From Yinghuangia soli (GTDB lineage: Bacteria; Actinomycetota; Actinomycetes; Streptomycetales; Streptomycetaceae): DNA of 36,338 nt. Each line of letters starts with the position of its first letter. The stretch's first letter is position 1. The notes under the pieces are model-generated. The model was not told where the DNA came from. It saw only the letters and a program-made list of their open reading frames with translations, and ran no database searches. The stretch is from contig NZ_JAKFHA010000012.1 in the NCBI RefSeq assembly GCF_021502675.1, forward strand, positions 171,391-207,728. Direction: 5' to 3'. Both the position numbers and the translations under genes were made by a program. This document shows positions 32,776-36,338 of the stretch, in pieces.

Positions 32776-33498
32776 ATGGATGCCCTGCCCTTCAAGCTTT
32801 CCCTCGTCAAAGCCGTGTTCAAGGACGTGACGCCGATGCACGTCTCACGGTCGGCCGCGTCGGCGGCCGCGGCGGTGACGCGGACAGTACTGGCGGAGAT
32901 CATCGCCGGTGCGTCGCGGGTAGCGGCGGAGGAAGCGCGCAAGAAGCTGGTCCCGACGGACCTCGTCGCGGCGATCGACCGGAATGTCGAACTTGAGGTA
33001 GGGGGTACGTGGTACCACTACAGCCCGACGTTCCGACACCTGACCGGTGAGCTGCGCGACGCCGACGGCGTCGTCGTGGCTTCTCCCAAGCGCAGCAGGT
33101 CGCGCAAGCCGAGTGCTGTGGTCGGCGCCCACAGGTTCGAGGCCGGGGTGAGGCATCTGCTGCGGAGCCAAGGGGTGATGGCCGGCCCTGCGATGGTCCG
33201 CGACCTGGACGGTATCGCGAGCGTGTTCCTGACGGACCTCGCCCGTGATGCGGCCAGGGTGGTCCGGGACCGCGGAATCCAGCGATTCGGCTCGGTTGCC
33301 CTGGCGATATCGGGTGAACCGACCCCGGGCCCGTCCCTGAAGGGATCCCCCCAGACCGACTCCGCTCGAAGCGGGGACAGACGGACTATCGGCGGGGACG
33401 ACGTCCTGGCCGCCACCACGATTCAGCTGTTCGGCGAGCTCAGGGATCGAGCCCTCAGCGACGCCCGCGAGGCGGCCCGGCACACACTGGTCGGCTGA
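32776..33498 (+). CDS. Putative H2A-H2B-like histone-fold doublet
   Basis: 240 aa with two histone-fold-like halves. Residues 5-73 align by eye with eukaryotic H2A: LPFKLSLVKAVF for alpha-1, HVSRSAASAAAAV and VLAEIIAGASRVAAEEAR for alpha-2, RKKLVP for L2, TDLVAAIDRNVEL for alpha-3 (H2A has RIIPRHLQLAIRNDEEL). Residues 106-112 are a basic linker KRSRSRK. Residues 121-238 align with H2B: FEAGVRHLLRSQ, PAMVRDLDGIASVFL, then a roughly 38-residue loop insertion, then RTIGGDDVLAA and LFGELRDRALSDAREAA against H2B's TI..EI..AV and PGELAKHAVSEGTKAV. The C-terminal alpha-C helix is an H2B hallmark. ATG start at 32776 with GAGGTG upstream. Probable role: DNA binding or compaction. No family name was recognised. 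Confidence 0.85.
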   Translation: MDALPFKLSLVKAVFKDVTPMHVSRSAASAAAAVTRTVLAEIIAGASRVAAEEARKKLVPTDLVAAIDRNVELEVGGTWYHYSPTFRHLTGELRDADGVVVASPKRSRSRKPSAVVGAHRFEAGVRHLLRSQGVMAGPAMVRDLDGIASVFLTDLARDAARVVRDRGIQRFGSVALAISGEPTPGPSLKGSPQTDSARSGDRRTIGGDDVLAATTIQLFGELRDRALSDAREAARHTLVG

Positions 33499-33510
33499 GT
33501 TGCCCCCTGC

Positions 33511-33702
33511 TTACGGGCGGACCACCTTGGGCCATTCGCTGAGTGCGACGCAGCCCTCGCGGCCGCCTTCGACCGGACGGAAGAAGACCATGGGGTGCTC
33601 GTGGTCGGCCGGCGTCATGATGTCCATGACGCGGCGTCTGCCGTAGATGGTGTCCACGATCGAACCGATCTCCGGTGCAGGGGTGCGCATTTGCTCGGCC
33701 AC
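33511..33702 (-). CDS. Small conserved protein, beta-rich
   Basis: 63 aa. The middle reads GSIVDTIYGRRRVMDIM and the end MVFFRPVEGGREGCVALSEWPKVV. The pattern of an N-terminal GxxVxD followed by a short beta domain with RPVxGGRE resembles small streptomycete proteins that often sit beside XRE/DUF397 gene pairs; their function is unknown. The GTG at 33702 has AGGAG upstream on the minus strand. It converges on the histone-like gene (12 bp apart, no hairpin between) and is divergent from the XRE regulator across 159 bp that contains a nested dyad. Confidence 0.65.
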   Translation of the reverse strand: MAEQMRTPAPEIGSIVDTIYGRRRVMDIMTPADHEHPMVFFRPVEGGREGCVALSEWPKVVRP

Positions 33703-33737
33703 GGGTGAACTCTCCTAGAGCAATTGATGCCGTTTCC

Positions 33738-33773
33738 GTGACCAGACAACCACTCGGTGGTTACGGTGGTCAC
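33738..33773. promoter_or_regulatory. Nested inverted repeat, candidate XRE operator
   Basis: An outer perfect pair GTGACCA (33738-33744) and TGGTCAC (33767-33773) encloses an inner perfect pair AACCAC (33748-33753) and GTGGTT (33757-33762). It lies between the divergent 63-aa gene and the XRE regulator, 88 bp before the XRE start. It is a natural place for autoregulation. Confidence 0.5.
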
Positions 33774-33861
33774 TGGGGTGGGCCTGCGCATCTGAGGTGT
33801 GCAGGCGTTGTTCGTATGCCGTGTAGACCGACGCGCTCGCGGCGTATCGCAGGGAGGGACT

Positions 33862-34695
33862 GTGGCAGTCCGCAGTCAGAAGCCGGGAACAGAGGACCAC
33901 GCCGATCTGCTGGCGTTTCTGGCCGACGAGATCAGATTCCGCCGCGAGAAGGCGGGCTTGTCCAGGGAGCAGTTCGGGAACTTGGCGTCGATCGCGGCGA
34001 CGACGGTTGCGTCGTACGAGAACGGACATCGCCCGCTGAACGCGCAGTTCGTGTTCCGGACCGATGAAATCCTCGATGCCGACGGGGCCCTGACGCGTCC
34101 CTGGGAACGGATCGTCGCGCACGAACGCGGGCCTGACGGATTCCCTTGGTACATCGAGATGGAGAAGTCGGCGTCGGTCATTCGAACGTACGAGAGCGTG
34201 CTGATCCCGGGTCTGCTTCAGACGAGGGAGTATGCGCGCCGACTGCACGCGACGCACCGTCCGGCCGAGACGGACGTCCAGATCGAACGCAAGGTGGAAC
34301 GACGCCTTGCGCGGCAAGAGATCTTCCACCGCTCGCCGGCAGTCCACCTGAGGTTCATCATCGACGAGGCTGCGTTCCGCCGCATTCCGCGCGAAGGCGG
34401 GCTCGCCATCGAGCAGCTTGCACATCTTCTGGAAATGGCTCGCCTGCCGAACGTGTCCTTGGGAGTGATCAGCTTCGCGGACGGCTTCTACCCTGGATTG
34501 AACGGACCGTTCACGCTCCTGGCGTTCGATGACGGAGGGGAGAGTTGCTACGTGCCGCCTGCTGGACGTTCGGCGATCACTGTTGACCGATTGCGGCTCG
34601 CGGCCTTCCGTGAGACGTACGATGGGCTCTTGGCAGCCGCTCTGACCCAGCGGCAATCAGAAGATCTGGTCCGCGAGATCTTGGAGACCATGTGA
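33862..34695 (+). CDS. XRE HTH regulator with DUF5753 (Scr1-like)
   Basis: A 277-aa DNA-binding protein. The HTH spans about residues 13-55 (LADEIRFRREKAGLSREQFGNL, TTVASYENGHRPL). The rest is the DUF5753 domain typical of actinomycete Scr1-type regulators, with FPWYIEMEKSASVIRTYESV, LIPGLLQTREYARRL and FIIDEAAFRRIP. Such regulators are almost always followed by a DUF397 gene, as here. They have been described as toxin-antitoxin-like or developmental regulators. The GTG at 33862 follows GGGAGGG closely. The nested dyad upstream is a candidate target. Its stop overlaps the DUF397 start as GTGA. Confidence 0.95.
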   Translation: MAVRSQKPGTEDHADLLAFLADEIRFRREKAGLSREQFGNLASIAATTVASYENGHRPLNAQFVFRTDEILDADGALTRPWERIVAHERGPDGFPWYIEMEKSASVIRTYESVLIPGLLQTREYARRLHATHRPAETDVQIERKVERRLARQEIFHRSPAVHLRFIIDEAAFRRIPREGGLAIEQLAHLLEMARLPNVSLGVISFADGFYPGLNGPFTLLAFDDGGESCYVPPAGRSAITVDRLRLAAFRETYDGLLAAALTQRQSEDLVREILETM

Positions 34696-34871
34696 GCGCC
34701 AACAAGACCATCTGGATCAAGTCTTCGTACTCGGGCACCGACGAAAACTGCGTCGAGACCGCAGCCTTCGGCGCGGTCATCGGCATCCGGGACAGCAAGG
34801 AACCGCAGGTCGGCCACATTGCGGTTGCGGCCTCGTCGTGGGCCAAGTTGCTGGGCGGGCTTGGGCGTTGA
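34692..34871 (+). CDS. DUF397 domain small protein
   Basis: 59 aa. It contains the DUF397 hallmark WIKSSYSGTDENCVETA, then GIRDSKEPQ and a C-terminal AASSWAKLLGG helix. It is too short for many gene-finding cut-offs. The GTG at 34692 overlaps the TGA of the DUF5753 regulator by 4 bp, so the two are translationally coupled. DUF397 proteins are the small partners of DUF5753/XRE regulators. A 16-bp-stem hairpin follows 22 bp after the stop. Confidence 0.95.
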   Translation: MSANKTIWIKSSYSGTDENCVETAAFGAVIGIRDSKEPQVGHIAVAASSWAKLLGGLGR

Positions 34872-34893
34872 TCGTCCGCCGCATCTGAGCATT

Positions 34894-34938
34894 CATCTGT
34901 GCGGGTCACTGCTGGGGCGGCGGTGACCCGCACAGATG
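34894..34938 (+). terminator. 16-bp perfect terminator hairpin
   Basis: CATCTGTGCGGGTCAC (34894-34909) pairs perfectly with GTGACCCGCACAGATG (34923-34938) around a 13-nt GC-rich loop. It ends the XRE-DUF397 operon. Confidence 0.88.
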
Positions 34939-35020
34939 TGCGGCAGTGGGCGCAACATGATCTCCATGGGCGGAGTCGTTCAGGCGACGGGGTGATTGCC
35001 CCGAGTCTGGAGATCGCGAC

Positions 35021-36235
35021 ATGGCTGTCGCTGTACGTGCCCGCTCCCTCCTGATCAGTGCCGCGTCCGTGCTCGTCCTCGGTGCCGCCCTGCCGGCGAC
35101 CGCAGTTGCCGACACCGAACCCCAAGCCGCCGCACCTCGCTGGACCGCCGGGAAGTTCCCCGACGGCGATGCGGTGATCACCGGGACGGCCAAGGTCGAC
35201 CGGCATACCACCTGGGCGTCCGGCTTCAAGGTGATCCAGAACGACAACGGGACCACCGAACTCCGGCCTGTCGCCTACGCCCAGGACGACCGGACCGGGC
35301 CGGAATGGAAGGAACTGCCGACCGCTCCCGATGCCGAAGGCCGCTTCAACGCGATCGCGGTGAACTCGCCGCGGGATGCCTGGCTGGTCGGCGACTCCGG
35401 TCGTGACGGCGGACCGGTCATGACCCAGCACTGGGACGGCAAGGCGTGGAAGCAGCAGCCCGCGCCCATGCCGGAAGCATCAAGTGGTGGCGGTCTGCTC
35501 GACATTGTTGTCGTCGCTCCGGACAACGTGTGGGCGGTGGGCTGGGCCCAAGTGGTCGACCAGCGCATTCCCGACCCCGACGGCGGCCCGACCGAGATCG
35601 TCGACCACCACGAAGGCGTCGTCCAGCACTGGAACGGGCAGGCCTGGAACCGCATTCCGGTGCCGCAGCCGTTCCCGAGCTGGACGCTCTCCGGGATCTC
35701 GGCGTCCAGCCCGGACGACATCTGGGCGGTCGGCAATGGGTACGGCGACAACGACGTCCCCGTCGTCCTGCACTACGACGGGAGTACCTGGACGGCGACG
35801 GCGACGCCGCCGTTCGGCGGCCTGTACGGCGAGTTCTACGACGTCGTCGCGAACGGCCCGCAGGACGTCTGGGCCGTGGGACGCGTCATCCTCGACGAGA
35901 AGGACCGCGGCCATGCCCTGGTAATGCACTGGGACGGCCGTACCTGGCAGCGAATCGAAGCCGCCCCCGACGCGGGCCGGCTGACCGGTGTCGCCAAGAC
36001 CCCGGGCGGCATCGTCGCGGTCGGCGAGACCCACGACCGGGAGAGCGGCTACGCGCTCCGCGTGCAGGGAACGCGCGTGTCCTCCCTGGGCATTCCGCTG
36101 ACCTCGGACGGCGGCACGGTCCACTGGACCTGGCAGGTGTCCGCCACCGGGCGCGAGGTGACCGTCAACGGCGCGTTCAACTACGCCAAGGCGCCCGCGG
36201 ACCCGAAGCCCATGGTGCTGACCGGCCGTCTGTAG
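35021..36235 (+). CDS. Secreted beta-propeller-like repeat protein
   Basis: 404 aa. An N-terminal signal peptide is clear: basic start, hydrophobic core LLISAASVLVLGAALP, and a likely cleavage after ATAVA. The mature part has four or more repeats of the form D-x-WAVG followed by HWxGxxW: PRDAWLVGDSG with HWDGKAW, PDNVWAVGWA with HWNGQAW, PDDIWAVGNG with HYDGSTW, and PQDVWAVGR with HWDGRTW. This is the look of a propeller blade repeat. It lacks an obvious catalytic motif, sortase signal or lipobox. It is probably an extracellular binding protein. The ATG at 35021 has GGAGA upstream. It is unrelated in sequence to the preceding genes. Confidence 0.85.
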   Translation: MAVAVRARSLLISAASVLVLGAALPATAVADTEPQAAAPRWTAGKFPDGDAVITGTAKVDRHTTWASGFKVIQNDNGTTELRPVAYAQDDRTGPEWKELPTAPDAEGRFNAIAVNSPRDAWLVGDSGRDGGPVMTQHWDGKAWKQQPAPMPEASSGGGLLDIVVVAPDNVWAVGWAQVVDQRIPDPDGGPTEIVDHHEGVVQHWNGQAWNRIPVPQPFPSWTLSGISASSPDDIWAVGNGYGDNDVPVVLHYDGSTWTATATPPFGGLYGEFYDVVANGPQDVWAVGRVILDEKDRGHALVMHWDGRTWQRIEAAPDAGRLTGVAKTPGGIVAVGETHDRESGYALRVQGTRVSSLGIPLTSDGGTVHWTWQVSATGREVTVNGAFNYAKAPADPKPMVLTGRL

Positions 36236-36280
36236 CCACCCGAGACGCCTGAAGAGCATCCTCGGAAGGAAACGCCGGTG

Positions 36281-36338
36281 GGGGCCCCCCCCACAATGTG
36301 GGGGCGCCCCCCCCCGGGCGGGGGCCCCCCGGGGCCCG
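36281..36338. terminator. GC-homopolymer island at the right end
   Basis: A palindrome CCCCACA / TGTGGGG spans 36289-36303 with a single central A. It is followed by nine C, GGGC and five G (36307-36324), almost the same string as at 23-40. It lies 45 bp after the stop of the secreted protein gene. It may be a terminator, or a low-quality consensus at a contig end. Confidence 0.4.

Overview
The window is chromosomal DNA of a very GC-rich mycothiol-producing actinomycete, most likely a Streptomycetaceae-type organism. Evidence: mshC, an F420-dependent LLM oxidoreductase, the SCO1664/DUF3090/histidine-phosphatase trio, DUF5703, an XRE/DUF5753 + DUF397 (Scr1-like) pair, frequent GTG/TTG starts, and several leaderless promoters. 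I see no tRNA, rRNA, CRISPR, transposase, integrase or phage gene.

Region 1 (1-10650) is conserved housekeeping sequence. It holds DUF5703, an acidic hypothetical, a RecD2-like protein whose ATPase motifs look dead, an aldo/keto reductase, an LLM oxidoreductase, a small hypothetical and CorA. A forward run follows: histidine phosphatase, DUF3090 protein and the PI3/4-kinase-like SCO1664-family protein. Region 2 (10757-13216) is a DHA2 MFS pump with its TetR regulator and two operator-like dyads. Region 3 (13299-16749) is mshC (the mycothiol Cys:GlcN-Ins ligase), a repetitive low-complexity protein, and an ADP-ribosylglycohydrolase-like protein with degenerate metal motifs.

Region 4 (16927-31539) is a two-armed cell-surface polysaccharide locus. 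The leftward arm is a glycosyltransferase, then a five-gene run with 4-8 bp overlaps: Wzz/BY-kinase-like co-polymerase, GT4, GNAT acyltransferase, polytopic (Wzy-like?) membrane protein and DegT-type sugar aminotransferase. The rightward arm is GT4, ABC permease (Wzm-like), ABC ATPase with a Wzt-type C-terminal domain, GT4 and GT2. Together they suggest synthesis of an amino-sugar-containing glycan, its length control and its export.

Region 5 (31584-36338) is accessory. It holds an acyl-CoA-dehydrogenase-like flavoprotein, a 240-aa protein, a 63-aa protein, an XRE/DUF5753 regulator with its DUF397 partner, and a secreted beta-propeller-like protein.

The most exciting item is the 240-aa protein at 32776-33498. 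By eye its N-terminal half aligns with the histone fold of eukaryotic H2A. Its C-terminal half aligns with H2B, including an H2B-like alpha-C helix after a GEL motif and a basic KRSRSRK linker. It looks like a single-chain H2A-H2B histone doublet in an actinobacterium. This is a sequence-reading claim that needs a profile or structure comparison.
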